A stretch of DNA of 64,000 nt from Acidobacteriota bacterium (GTDB taxonomy: Bacteria; Acidobacteriota; Terriglobia; Terriglobales; Acidobacteriaceae). Location of the stretch: NCBI GenBank assembly GCA_013289875.1, contig JABCZC010000010.1, forward strand, positions 1-64,000. Reading direction: 5' to 3'. A program made the translations under genes and the position numbers. Under the pieces are notes generated by a model. That model worked only from the letters and a program-made list of their open reading frames with translations, did no database searches and was not told the origin of the DNA. Below are positions 38,580 through 47,805 of this stretch, in pieces (the first letter of the stretch is position 1; every line of letters begins with the position of its first letter).

Positions 38580-39362
38580 TCACGCAACTAAAACTTCTGT
38601 CCCATGCAGCACCCGCGAGCTGCACAGATCCGGCAGCACCGCCGCCACTTCCGCGGGAAGAATGCGCACGCGCTTCACGCCCTGCAGCAGAGCCTCGCGG
38701 CACGCGCTCAATTTTGGAAGCATTCCGCCGCTGATCACCGCGTCTCTCGTCAGAGACGCAATCTGGCCTACGCTCAACCACCGCATCACTTCGCCATCCG
38801 CGCCGCGCACACCAGGCACATCGGTCAGAAACACCAGGGCATCGGCCTTGCACGCCGCCGCGCACGCTGCAGCCATCTCGTCTGCATTCACGTTGTAGTA
38901 CTCGCCGTCGAAGCCCAGCGCAATGCTTGAAATCACCGGCACCGCGCCCATCTTCCAGATCGCATCCAGCCAGCGCGGATCCGACGCGACAATCTCGCCC
39001 ACATATCCCAGGTCTGGAGCAGTTCTTTTCTTCCGCGCGCGAAACACTAGACCATCGCCACCGGAAAGTCCCATCCCTGCCTGCCCGTGCGCTCCCAGAG
39101 CCGCTACGAGTGCCTTGTTCACTTGACCGCCCAGCACCATCACCGCCGCATCGCGCGTCTCTGCATCGGTCACACGCAGCCCCGCGACAAACTCGCTCTG
39201 TTTGCCCATCAGCTTCAGAGTCCGCGTCAGCTGCACGCCGCCTCCATGCACCAGTGCAACCTGATTGCCATCCTTCACCAGCTCCGCAATGGCCTGCGCA
39301 CATTTATGCAGCAGCTCCGTATTCTCGAGGGTGGCTCCTCCCAGCTTGACAACAAATTTCAT
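38580..39362 (-). CDS. argB: N-acetylglutamate kinase
   Basis: Phosphorylates N-acetylglutamate, second step of arginine synthesis. The ATG at 39362 overlaps the argC stop (ATGA) and opens MKFVVKLGGATLENTELLHK, the amino-acid-kinase N-terminus; the track's longer start is a shadow. The glycine loop VALVHGGGVQLTRTLKLMG, the substrate region FVAGLRVTDAETRDAAVMVL, and YYNVNADEMAAACAAACKAD with FLTDVPGVRGADG follow. About 260 aa, normal. The N-terminal helix of arginine-inhibited NAGKs is missing, so it is probably not the arginine-sensitive hexamer type. Confidence 0.95.
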   Translation of the reverse strand: MKFVVKLGGATLENTELLHKCAQAIAELVKDGNQVALVHGGGVQLTRTLKLMGKQSEFVAGLRVTDAETRDAAVMVLGGQVNKALVAALGAHGQAGMGLSGGDGLVFRARKKRTAPDLGYVGEIVASDPRWLDAIWKMGAVPVISSIALGFDGEYYNVNADEMAAACAAACKADALVFLTDVPGVRGADGEVMRWLSVGQIASLTRDAVISGGMLPKLSACREALLQGVKRVRILPAEVAAVLPDLCSSRVLHGTEVLVA

Positions 39363-40432
39363 GCCAGTCCCTCCGCTTCTCCCCACCCGCACATCAGGTT
39401 CAAATTCTCCACCGCTTGTCCGGCCGCGCCTTTGAGCAAATTGTCTAGGCACGAAACAATCACGCATCGCCGCCCATCCTTGTTTAAAACAAATCCGATA
39501 TCGCAATAATTCGTCCGCACCGAATACTGAATTTGCGGCAATTGTCCGGCGCTGAAAATCCGCACCAGCGGACTGCTCGCATAGAACTCCCGAAACCGCG
39601 CCTCTATCTCTTGAGGATCGCGCTTTTCCGTGAACCGCAAATAAATGGTCGACAAAATTCCTCGTGGAATGGGCAGCAGATGTGGCGTAAACACGATCTG
39701 CTCATCGGTCAACTCAAGCTGCTCCAGCAACTCGCCCGTGTGCCGATGCTCGAAGACCCCATATGCCGACAAGTTGTCGGCCGCATACATATAGTGCGTT
39801 TTCTCCGTGGGAGCCTTGCCCGCACCTGACACGCCCGACTTCGCATCGCAGATGATGCCATGCTCCAGATCCACCCAGCCGGCCGCCACCAGCGGTTTCA
39901 GTGCGAGGATGATCGACGTCGCATAGCAGCCGGGATTCGCCACCAGTTGCGCCCCGCGAATCTCTTCGCAATGCAACTCGGGACTGCCATACACAGCCTT
40001 TGTCTGCACTGCGACTGCGTGGCAGTGCCCCTCGTCTGTCTGGTTCCCGTCGTCGAATTGATACACTGCTCGATTCGACGCTGCCTTCAATCGCCAGGCG
40101 CCGCTTAGATCGATCACCCGCAGCCCCTGCTCCAATGCTTTTGGAGCCCACTCGCGCGACTGCTCATGTGGAGTCGCAAGAAACAGTACTTCCACTCCGC
40201 GCGCCTTCAGCAGTTCCCACGAAAACGGCTCGATTTTTAGCGACCCGGCCCCGTTGTTATTCATCAACTGCGGATGCATCGCGGTCAGCAAAGCCTCACC
40301 CGTCGCGTCAGGGCGCCCGAGAAACACCGGCGGCGTACCATTCAGCCGGGGATGATGCAGCAATAGCCGCGCCAGCTCCAAGCCGGCATACCCGCTCACT
40401 CCCATCACCGCCGTTTGTACTGAATTTGCCAT
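39359..40432 (-). CDS. argC: N-acetyl-gamma-glutamyl-phosphate reductase
   Basis: NADPH-dependent reductase, third step of arginine synthesis. N-terminal VMGVSGYAGLELARLLLHHP binds NADP; the catalytic cysteine is in LVANPGCYATSIILAL, and KSGVSGAGKAPTEKTHY and FTPHLLPIPRGILSTIYL are standard. 357 aa, normal length. It is the second gene of the operon, 57 bases after argR, and overlaps argB by 4 bases. Confidence 0.96.
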   Translation of the reverse strand: MANSVQTAVMGVSGYAGLELARLLLHHPRLNGTPPVFLGRPDATGEALLTAMHPQLMNNNGAGSLKIEPFSWELLKARGVEVLFLATPHEQSREWAPKALEQGLRVIDLSGAWRLKAASNRAVYQFDDGNQTDEGHCHAVAVQTKAVYGSPELHCEEIRGAQLVANPGCYATSIILALKPLVAAGWVDLEHGIICDAKSGVSGAGKAPTEKTHYMYAADNLSAYGVFEHRHTGELLEQLELTDEQIVFTPHLLPIPRGILSTIYLRFTEKRDPQEIEARFREFYASSPLVRIFSAGQLPQIQYSVRTNYCDIGFVLNKDGRRCVIVSCLDNLLKGAAGQAVENLNLMCGWGEAEGLA

Positions 40433-40489
40433 TTACCTCTTCTCGCCCAGCTTTTTTGCGCGAAGCGCCTTTGCCTGGACGGCCAGTCC

Positions 40490-40933
40490 TTACCCAATTA
40501 TCTCTTCCAACCGTGCGCGCAGCGTCGCGGCCCGCTTGTGGTCAGGACAGATAATCAGAATCGTGTCGTCGCCCGCGATGGTGCCTACTACTTCTTCCCA
40601 GTCCTCGTGGTCGATCGCCAACGCCACCGGTTGCGCGCCGCCATTGGTGGTTATGAGCACCAGCTGGTTCTGAGCCTGTTTCACCTTCAACCCAAAACTC
40701 GCCAACACCTCGCGGATCGACGGCAGATCGTCGTCTTCCTCATTCACGCCATTCGGTAGAGCGTACCCATTCGGGCCTTTATAAAGCCGCATCTCGTGGA
40801 TATCCCGTGAGAGCGTGGCCTGCGTTACGTCGAATCCGAGACGCACCAGCTTGCGCCGCAATTCATCCTGACTGGTCACGCCCGCGCTGCCCACCAGCTC
40901 TCGAATGGCATTGTGTCGATCGTATTTCGTCAC
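40490..40933 (-). CDS. argR: Arginine repressor
   Basis: 147 aa regulator that senses arginine and binds ARG boxes. It starts with GTG (VTKYDRHNAIRELVG). The winged HTH is at the N-terminus (TSQDELRRKLVRLGFDVTQA and TLSRDIHEMRLYK), the arginine-binding hexamerisation domain at the C-terminus (AIDHEDWEEVVGTIAGDDTI). It heads the arg operon, so it probably regulates itself and all downstream genes via the two palindromes upstream. Confidence 0.95.
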   Translation of the reverse strand: MTKYDRHNAIRELVGSAGVTSQDELRRKLVRLGFDVTQATLSRDIHEMRLYKGPNGYALPNGVNEEDDDLPSIREVLASFGLKVKQAQNQLVLITTNGGAQPVALAIDHEDWEEVVGTIAGDDTILIICPDHKRAATLRARLEEIIG

Positions 40934-41169
40934 AGAAAGAACCGCATTTCGTCAAAATAGAAAATCGCGGCATGGGTTAGAATAAAAACCACACCGCGAA
41001 TGCATAAACATGCACTTTAATGTATAAATATACAGAGCCCACTCTGTCAAGCGGTTGCGAATAAATCTTATTAATCGCGTTTATCGCACTTTTTTATGAT
41101 GCGCGGTCCGACCGCGCCGGTGCTGAACTTTCTTAATGTCAGTGATCAAAGGAGGTCGTATAGTAGGCC
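40934..41169. promoter_or_regulatory. Divergent argR/gltB control region
   Basis: AT-rich gap of 236 bases between the divergent argR and gltB genes. It contains the two ARG-box palindromes at 41001-41034. Toward gltB there is a TATGAT (41095-41100) that could be a -10 box and an AAAGGAGG ribosome-binding site 12 bases before the gltB ATG. Both promoters therefore lie close enough to be affected by ArgR. Confidence 0.65.
41001..41034. promoter_or_regulatory. Tandem ARG-box-like operators
   Basis: TGCATAAACATGCA (41001-41014) and TGTATAAATATACA (41021-41034) are two near-perfect 14-base palindromes with centres 20 bases apart. Spacing, AT-rich centre and position upstream of argR match the paired ARG boxes bound by an ArgR hexamer. 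The half-sites differ from the E. coli TGAAT but keep the dyad. Confidence 0.78.
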
Positions 41170-44100
41170 ATGGGCAGCATAACTTTTTCTGATTCGTCGC
41201 GATTCCCCGAGCGCCCGCAGAGCTCCCATACCTCATTGGCCGATCCCCGCTTCGAGCATGAATCCTGTGGCGTAGGCTTCGTTGCGACACTCACGAACGT
41301 TCCTTCGCATGACATTCTTGAAAAAGTACTTACCGCGCTCGCCCGCCTCGAGCATCGCGGAGCCGTAGCCGCCGACGGCAAATCCAGCGACGGTATCGGC
41401 ATTACGACTGCGATCCCGCGCGACTACCTGCTCGCCTCGACCGGCGTCTCTCTCGATCCCTCCCAGCCTTTGGCCGTCGGCGTTGTCTTTTTTCCGCCCG
41501 AAACCACTGAGTCGCATACCGAGTTTGAACAGGCCCTCGCCGCCCAGAACCTCACAGTCCTCGCCTGGCGCGATGTGCCCAGTTGCCCGGAGATCCTCGG
41601 CGAGATCGCCCTGTCCACCCTCCCCATCATCCGCCACGTACTGATCACGACGGACGATGCAGCTCACCTCAACCACCGGCTCTTTCTGGCTCGCAAGCAA
41701 TTTGAGCGCAGCCACGCCGAAGGATACATTTGTTCGCTGTCTTCTTCCAACATGGTCTACAAGGCCATGTGCGCCGGCCGCCTGCTCGCCGACTTCTATC
41801 CGGACCTCGCCGATCCAGCCTTCACCACGCCCTTTGCCCTCTTTCACCAGCGCTACGCCACCAACGTCGCGCCTTCGTGGGACCGTGCCCAGCCGCTCCG
41901 CATGCTGGCGCACAACGGTGAAATCAACACCGTATGGGGCAATCGGGCCCGCATGGACGCCCGCGCCGCAACCTTTCCGGAAAGCCTCAAGCCGATCATC
42001 ACCCCCGACGGGTCTGACTCCACCAGCCTCGACGAAGCCGTCGAGTTGCTCGCCCGCAACGGACGCACCGTCGCCGAAGCCGTCCGCATGCTCATTCCGC
42101 CCGCCGGAAATCTGGGCCGCTCAGCCTTCTTTTCCTACGCCAGCGACTGCGCCGAGCCGTGGGACGGTCCAGCCGCCGTAGCCTTTACCGACGGCAACCT
42201 CGTCGGAGCCGTGCTTGATCGCAACGGCCTGCGTCCCTGTCGATTCTTCGTGACTGAAGATAACCTGGTGGTCCTGGGTTCCGAGGCCGGCCTTGTCGAC
42301 CTCGACCCGGAAACCATCGTCCATAGTGGCCGGCTCGGCCCAGGACAAATGCTGGTCGTCGATCTTGGCGACCACGTCCTCCTCGAAGACGAACAGATTC
42401 AGGCCATCTTCGACGCGGCCGCACCCGAATACGAAAAGCTCCTTGAAGACAGCACACTCGAAGACCATGTTCCCGGCCCCGTTCTCGAGCCGGCGGAGCT
42501 TACCCGTCTGCAGCTTGCCTTCGGATACACCCGCGAAGACGTGAACATGATCCTCAAGCCGATGGCCATGGATGGCAAGGATGCCGTCTGGTCCATGGGC
42601 GACGACACGCCGCTCGCGCCCCTGGCACGTTCTCCGCGCCCCATCTACGCCTTTTTCCGCCAGCGTTTCGCGCAGGTCACCAATCCGCCTACCGATTCGC
42701 TGCGTGAAGCCCGTGTTCTGCAACTGCACACTCGTCTAGGCCCATGGCCGCACATGCTCAACAAGCATGCTCCGCTCTCTGGCCTGTCGCTTTCATCGCC
42801 CTTTCTGTCGCTGGCGCAGACGGATGACCTCCGCGCCCGTCACCATGCGCTCGCCGGGAATCTGCCGTTGGCTGTGCTCGAATGCGTCTTCAGTCCGTTC
42901 TGCAATCTGGTGACCGCCCTCGACGATCTATGTGCGAAGGCCATCGACCTGGTGCGAGGCGGTGCTGCGGTGCTGCTGCTCACCGACCGCAATTCCAACG
43001 GAGAGACCATTCCCATCCCCATGGCTATGGCCACTGGAGCCGTCCATCACGCCCTTACCCGCGCTGGTGTGCGCACCTTCGCCGGCCTCGCCGTCGAGGC
43101 CGGAGATTGCCGCGACCTGCACCACGCTGCAGTTCTCCTCGGCATGGGCGCTGGCGCAGTCTGTCCGTGGCTAGCTCTGGAAACTGCCCGCGGTCTCAAC
43201 CCTGAAAAGGGTGAGGCCAACCTCCTCCATGCTTTCGATCTCGGTCTTGCCAAGATCATGTCGAAGATGGGTATCTCCGTCGTCGACAGCTATCGTGGCG
43301 CGCATCTCTTCGATTGCATCGGACTTAGCCCCGAAGTCGTCGACCGCTGCTTCTTCGGAACCCCCGCCCCGCTCGGCGGCATCGGCTTCTCCGAGATCGA
43401 AGCCAACATCCGTCAGGTCTGGACGAACAGCCAGAATCCGCCCGCCGAGCCCTCGGAGGAGGGAACCCCGGCGCCCGTTGTCACCATCACGCCCACTACG
43501 ACAAAAGATCTTCCCGATTATGGCTGGGTCCGCTTCCGCAAGGCCGATAAAGCTGAGCCGCACTCCTGGCAGCCGCAAACCGTCAAGGCTCTTCAGACCG
43601 TTGTCGGAAGTGCGCGCGGCGTCGCCGCCGTAGCCGAGCCCGCCGTCGCCTGGGCTGCTTTCTCGACGCAGGCCATTGAAAAAGAACCCACCGTCCTCCG
43701 CGATCTCCTCGAGATTCGCCCCGCCGGCGCGCCGCTCGCTCTCGAACACGTCGAAGCTCCGGCGCACATGTACAAGCGCTTCATCGCCAGCGCCATGTCG
43801 CTCGGCTCGCTCAGCCCCGAGGCCCACCAGACCATTACCGCCGCCATGAACATGATCGGCGCGCGCTCCAACACCGGCGAAGGCGGAGAAGACCCCGCCG
43901 TTTACCAGCCCAACGTTGACATCGATCTGCTTGGCAAGCCGACGCCCTCGCACCTGCTCAACAACAAGGTCAAGCAGGTCGCCTCCGGTCGCTTTGGAGT
44001 CACCGCCGAATACCTGATGCACGCCGAGGAAATCGAAATCAAGATCGCCCAGGGCTCCAAGCCCGGTGAGGGCGGCCAGCTCCCCGGCCATAAGGTTACC

Positions 44101-45642
44101 GAGCTGATCGCGCGCCTGCGCCACGCACAGCCCGGCGTTCAGCTCATCTCGCCGCCGCCGCATCACGACATTTATTCGATCGAGGACCTCGCCCAGCTCA
44201 TCTACGACCTCAAGCGCGTCAATCCTCGCGCCGCTATCGGCGTCAAGCTCGTATCTGAGTATGGAGTCGGCACCATCGCTGCAGGTGTCGCCAAGGCCTA
44301 CGCCGACTACATCGTCATCGCCGGCCACGCAGGTGGCACCGGCGCATCGCCACTCTCCAGCATCAAGTACGCCGGCAATCCTTGGGAGCTCGGCCTCGCT
44401 GAAGCGCAACAGGTACTGTTACAAAATGGCCTGCGCGGCCGGGTCCGTCTCCGCTGCGACGGAGGCCTCCGCACCGCCCGCGACATCCTCATCGCCGCGC
44501 TCCTCGGAGCCGACGAGTACGCCTTCGGCACCGCGGTTCTCGTCGCGCTCGGCTGCGACATGGCCCGGCAGTGTCATCTCAACACCTGCCCCACCGGCAT
44601 TGCCACGCAGCGCGCCGATCTCCGCGCCAAATTTCGCGGCCGTCCAGAGCATGTGATCCGCTTCTTCGAGGAGCTGACCCGCGACATCCAGGTCCTACTC
44701 TCGAAAATCGGCCTGCCATCGCTCGAAGCCGCCATCGGCCGCACCGATCTGCTCGAGCAGGTCCGCTTCGACGGATCCCTGAACCTGGCGCCACTCCTGG
44801 CGGCTCCGCACGCCGGCCAGACCCATTGGCAGGGCCGCCGCAACATGCGCCCATCCCTTCACGCTCCCATCGACGACGCCTGGGTCGAACCCGCCCTCGC
44901 CGCTTACCGCGACGGGCAACACTTCGCCCTCGACGCTCTTATTGCCAACGAAGACCGCACCCTCGGCGCGCGCCTCGCCGGCGAGATCGCGATGCTCAAC
45001 ACCAACGGCACCTATTCCGACCAGCCGCTCACCTTCAAAATGACCGGCGTCGCCGGCCAGTCCTTTGGAGCCTTCGCCGTTCCCGGCATGCAGCTCATCC
45101 TCAAGGGCCTCGCCAACGACTTCGTCGGCAAGGGCCTCTCCGGCGGAGAAATCATCCTTCGCGGACAAGGCCGCGCCGCCCTCCAGTCCGAGCTGCACGT
45201 CATCCTCGGCAACGTCGCCCTCTACGGAGCCACCAGCGGAGCACTCTTTGCCGCCGGCCGCGCTGGCGAGCGATTCGCCGTCCGCAACTCCGGAGCCCTC
45301 GCCATCGTCGAAGGCGTTGGCGACCACGGCTGCGAATACATGACCGGCGGCCTCGCCGTCATCCTCGGCGCCACCGGCTTCAATTTCGGAGCAGGCATGA
45401 CCGGCGGCCTCGCCTGGGTCTTCGATGAGGACGGCACGTTTATGGCAGACGAGCTCTACCACGCCGACTTCCTCCAGGCCGAGCCCTACGATACCCTTGA
45501 TGCCGAGGCCCGCGAGAAAATCCACGGCCTCGTCCAGCTCCACGCCGAAAAGACCTTCAGCAACCGCGCATACCATCTGCTCGCCGCCTGGGACGAACTC
45601 GCGCCGCGCTTCATCCGCCTCACCCCGAAGCCGCAGGCGTAA
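41170..45642 (+). CDS. gltB: Glutamate synthase, large subunit
   Basis: 1490 aa. Makes two glutamates from glutamine and 2-oxoglutarate. The N-terminal amidotransferase domain has its cysteine nucleophile at about residue 33 (FEHESCGVGFVATL), so a short propeptide must be cleaved. The central domain, the FMN synthase domain (KPGEGGQLPGHKV, AGHAGGTGASPLSSIKYAG) and the 3Fe-4S cluster motif CDMARQCHLNTCPTG follow; the C-terminal beta-helix has GGEIILRGQGRAA. The small subunit gene gltD is not adjacent. It diverges from argR across a gap with ARG boxes, a sensible link since glutamate is the arginine precursor. Confidence 0.96.
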   Translation: MGSITFSDSSRFPERPQSSHTSLADPRFEHESCGVGFVATLTNVPSHDILEKVLTALARLEHRGAVAADGKSSDGIGITTAIPRDYLLASTGVSLDPSQPLAVGVVFFPPETTESHTEFEQALAAQNLTVLAWRDVPSCPEILGEIALSTLPIIRHVLITTDDAAHLNHRLFLARKQFERSHAEGYICSLSSSNMVYKAMCAGRLLADFYPDLADPAFTTPFALFHQRYATNVAPSWDRAQPLRMLAHNGEINTVWGNRARMDARAATFPESLKPIITPDGSDSTSLDEAVELLARNGRTVAEAVRMLIPPAGNLGRSAFFSYASDCAEPWDGPAAVAFTDGNLVGAVLDRNGLRPCRFFVTEDNLVVLGSEAGLVDLDPETIVHSGRLGPGQMLVVDLGDHVLLEDEQIQAIFDAAAPEYEKLLEDSTLEDHVPGPVLEPAELTRLQLAFGYTREDVNMILKPMAMDGKDAVWSMGDDTPLAPLARSPRPIYAFFRQRFAQVTNPPTDSLREARVLQLHTRLGPWPHMLNKHAPLSGLSLSSPFLSLAQTDDLRARHHALAGNLPLAVLECVFSPFCNLVTALDDLCAKAIDLVRGGAAVLLLTDRNSNGETIPIPMAMATGAVHHALTRAGVRTFAGLAVEAGDCRDLHHAAVLLGMGAGAVCPWLALETARGLNPEKGEANLLHAFDLGLAKIMSKMGISVVDSYRGAHLFDCIGLSPEVVDRCFFGTPAPLGGIGFSEIEANIRQVWTNSQNPPAEPSEEGTPAPVVTITPTTTKDLPDYGWVRFRKADKAEPHSWQPQTVKALQTVVGSARGVAAVAEPAVAWAAFSTQAIEKEPTVLRDLLEIRPAGAPLALEHVEAPAHMYKRFIASAMSLGSLSPEAHQTITAAMNMIGARSNTGEGGEDPAVYQPNVDIDLLGKPTPSHLLNNKVKQVASGRFGVTAEYLMHAEEIEIKIAQGSKPGEGGQLPGHKVTELIARLRHAQPGVQLISPPPHHDIYSIEDLAQLIYDLKRVNPRAAIGVKLVSEYGVGTIAAGVAKAYADYIVIAGHAGGTGASPLSSIKYAGNPWELGLAEAQQVLLQNGLRGRVRLRCDGGLRTARDILIAALLGADEYAFGTAVLVALGCDMARQCHLNTCPTGIATQRADLRAKFRGRPEHVIRFFEELTRDIQVLLSKIGLPSLEAAIGRTDLLEQVRFDGSLNLAPLLAAPHAGQTHWQGRRNMRPSLHAPIDDAWVEPALAAYRDGQHFALDALIANEDRTLGARLAGEIAMLNTNGTYSDQPLTFKMTGVAGQSFGAFAVPGMQLILKGLANDFVGKGLSGGEIILRGQGRAALQSELHVILGNVALYGATSGALFAAGRAGERFAVRNSGALAIVEGVGDHGCEYMTGGLAVILGATGFNFGAGMTGGLAWVFDEDGTFMADELYHADFLQAEPYDTLDAEAREKIHGLVQLHAEKTFSNRAYHLLAAWDELAPRFIRLTPKPQA

Positions 45643-45756
45643 GCATTATCGCCGGTTGCCGGAGGAATCATCCTGTCCTCCCCTCGCACCGCTGAGATCG
45701 AATTCCGGTACTCACAACGGGCGATCTCCTGCCCCCGATGTGCTAGACTCCCCGCT

Positions 45757-46569
45757 ATGCCCGGCCCGGATGCAGAATCGTCCGGCTTCAGGACGGTCCA
45801 ATTTGCGCTTAAGGTTCAGGACACGCGCATCGACGTCAAGGCGCAGCTTCCCGAAGGTCCCATCCGTCCGGCCGTCCTGCTCCCCATCATTCAAAACCTC
45901 TCCAACTCCCTCTCTGAGATCGCCGAACGCCGCGCCGAACTCCTGGGCCGGCACGTTAGCTGCCGCGAGGGCTGCGGAGCCTGCTGCCGCCAGGCCGTAC
46001 CTATCACGCCAGTGGAAGCGGGCATGTTGTCCGAATGGATCGCCGCGCAGCCCGAAGAGCGAAAGGCAATTCTCCGCGCTCGCTTCCGCCATGCCGCCGA
46101 ACGGTTGGAGGGGAGCGGCATCGCGCAAAGCATCCGCGAGGCCTCGCTGCCTCTCGATAAAGGGCAGATTCACGTGCTGGGCCTAAAGTACTTTGCTCTT
46201 GGCATTCCGTGCCCATTCCTCGAAGAAGAGCGTTGCACCATCCACCCGATCCGGCCTCTTCGCTGTCGCGAATACATGGTGGTTTCGGCGGCCGAGCACT
46301 GCGCGCATCCGGAATCGAAACAGGTCGTCGGCATCAAGCCGCCGGTGCTGCTTTCGCAGGTCCTGGGCAAATGGAGCGCCAGCGGAGAGGCGCAGCCCTT
46401 CGAGTTCATCCTTCTTACCATGCTCGATGAGTGGGAGGCTGCCCACCCCGCCATCGAGGACCGGGCCATTCGCGGCGTGCCGGAGCTCTTGCACGAATTT
46501 CTGCACGCCTTCGCCAGCAAAAATGCGGCGAGTCCGGCACCCAATCCAAATGAAGAGTTGTCATTGTGA
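45757..46569 (+). CDS. YkgJ-family cysteine-cluster protein
   Basis: 270 aa. The conserved cysteine set of the YkgJ/UPF0153 family is CREGCGACCRQAVPITPVEA, then IPCPFLEEERCTIHPIRPLR and CREYMV, which probably binds an Fe-S cluster or zinc. The flanking N- and C-terminal regions are less conserved helices. Role unknown; family members are often linked with metal or envelope functions. The ribosome-binding site is weak. It follows gltB by 114 bases; co-transcription is possible. Confidence 0.85.
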   Translation: MPGPDAESSGFRTVQFALKVQDTRIDVKAQLPEGPIRPAVLLPIIQNLSNSLSEIAERRAELLGRHVSCREGCGACCRQAVPITPVEAGMLSEWIAAQPEERKAILRARFRHAAERLEGSGIAQSIREASLPLDKGQIHVLGLKYFALGIPCPFLEEERCTIHPIRPLRCREYMVVSAAEHCAHPESKQVVGIKPPVLLSQVLGKWSASGEAQPFEFILLTMLDEWEAAHPAIEDRAIRGVPELLHEFLHAFASKNAASPAPNPNEELSL

Positions 46570-46578
46570 GCGAAGTTT

Positions 46579-46603
46579 CTATCCTTCGCGCAGCGAAGGA
46601 TAG
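46579..46603. repeat. 11-base perfect hairpin CTATCCTTCGC-GCA-GCGAAGGATAG
   Basis: A perfect stem-loop right after the YkgJ gene. No T-run follows, so it is a poor terminator. Its arm (ATCCTTCGC) recalls the 3' part of the repeat family at 52678, 53168 and 55014 (CATCCTGAGCGAAGCGAAGG). It is followed by a gctgatggctaatggc patch. Confidence 0.6.
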
Positions 46604-46694
46604 GATGCAGGAAACTCGATTGCTAGAAGCTGATGGCTAATGGCCAACGGTATTCCAACCCCTGCTAATCTATCCGTCGAACAAGGAGAGTCCC

Positions 46695-47654
46695 ATGAAC
46701 GCCGCCGTTGTCGAAGCCTTCGATCGTCCTCCGCGCTACAAGTCTTTCGCCGATCCCATCCCCGCTGACGGAGAAATCCTCATCGAAGTCCGGGCCGCCG
46801 GTCTGCACCCGATCGTGAAAGCCCGGGCCAGCGGCGCGCACTACAGCAGTACTGGAGATTTGCCCCAAATCCCTGGAGTCGACGGAGTCGGGCGCCTCCC
46901 CGATGGCAGCCGCGTTTACTTCGGCGTTACGCGGCCTCTCTATGGCACTTTCGCCGAGCGCGCCATCACGCAGCCGTGGTTGACGCTGCCCCTGCCTGAT
47001 TCCATCGATGATGTCACCGCTGCTGCCATGATGAACCCGGGCATGTCTTCGCGCGTCGCACTCGCCCGTGCAAAATTCATCGCCGGCGAGAGCGTCCTCA
47101 TCCTTGGAGCCACCGGGGTCGCCGGACATCTCGCCGTGCAGATCGCCCGTCGTCTCGGCGCAGCGCGCGTCATCGCCGCCGGACGCAATCCCGAAGCTCT
47201 CCAGCAGGCCGCCGCCCTCGGCGCCGACGCCATCATCCCCCTCGAGCAAGACCGCGACACCCTCGTCGCCGACTTTCGCAGGCATCTGTCCGAGTCAAAA
47301 ATTGACGTTGTCCTCGATTATCTCTGGGGTCCTCCCGCGGAAAGCCTGCTCGCCGCCGTTGCGCAAAAGGGCCTTTCTCACGCCTCACACCGCATCCGCT
47401 ATGTCCAGATCGGCGGCATCGCCGGACCAACCATCTCGCTGTCCGCAGCTGTCTTGCGCAGCTCCGACCTCGAACTCCTCGGCAGCGGATTCGGCAGCGC
47501 CTCGCTTCAGGAGATCATGAAGTCCGTCGGCGAGTTTATTCAAGAAGCCGCCAAGTCGCCCTTCCAGATCCCGACGAAAGCAGTCTCGCTGCGCGACGTC
47601 GAAGCGCTCTGGAACAGTCCCCACAAAGGTGCGCGGTTAGTCTTCCAGCCGTGA
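46695..47654 (+). CDS. Zinc-independent quinone oxidoreductase-like MDR protein
   Basis: 319 aa medium-chain dehydrogenase/reductase, NADPH-dependent. An N-terminal GroES-like domain (EILIEVRAAGLHPIVKARAS) lacks the structural-zinc cysteines. The Rossmann domain has ESVLILGATGVAGHLAVQIA. C-terminal PFQIPTKAVSLRDVEALW matches quinone oxidoreductases. AAGGAGA precedes the ATG. It probably reduces quinones or enones; the exact substrate is unknown. It is intact, in contrast to the collapsed relative at 14526. Confidence 0.87.
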   Translation: MNAAVVEAFDRPPRYKSFADPIPADGEILIEVRAAGLHPIVKARASGAHYSSTGDLPQIPGVDGVGRLPDGSRVYFGVTRPLYGTFAERAITQPWLTLPLPDSIDDVTAAAMMNPGMSSRVALARAKFIAGESVLILGATGVAGHLAVQIARRLGAARVIAAGRNPEALQQAAALGADAIIPLEQDRDTLVADFRRHLSESKIDVVLDYLWGPPAESLLAAVAQKGLSHASHRIRYVQIGGIAGPTISLSAAVLRSSDLELLGSGFGSASLQEIMKSVGEFIQEAAKSPFQIPTKAVSLRDVEALWNSPHKGARLVFQP

Positions 47655-47805
47655 CTAGGTACGAGCAGTTGAGACATTTCCTTTAAGCGTCGAGTGTGTC
47701 CGCGTAGCCTTCACTAGCCTTGGGTGGTGCGATACTATCTTTCTACCGTGTGAGCCTGCGAAACACGCACATCTGATAACAGGGGAGCTATTTGGAAGGG
47801 CGGAG

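Noticed and set aside
43171-44409. 412-aa minus-strand ORF
   Set aside because: Gly/Asp-rich antisense shadow of gltB, typical of GC-rich genes.
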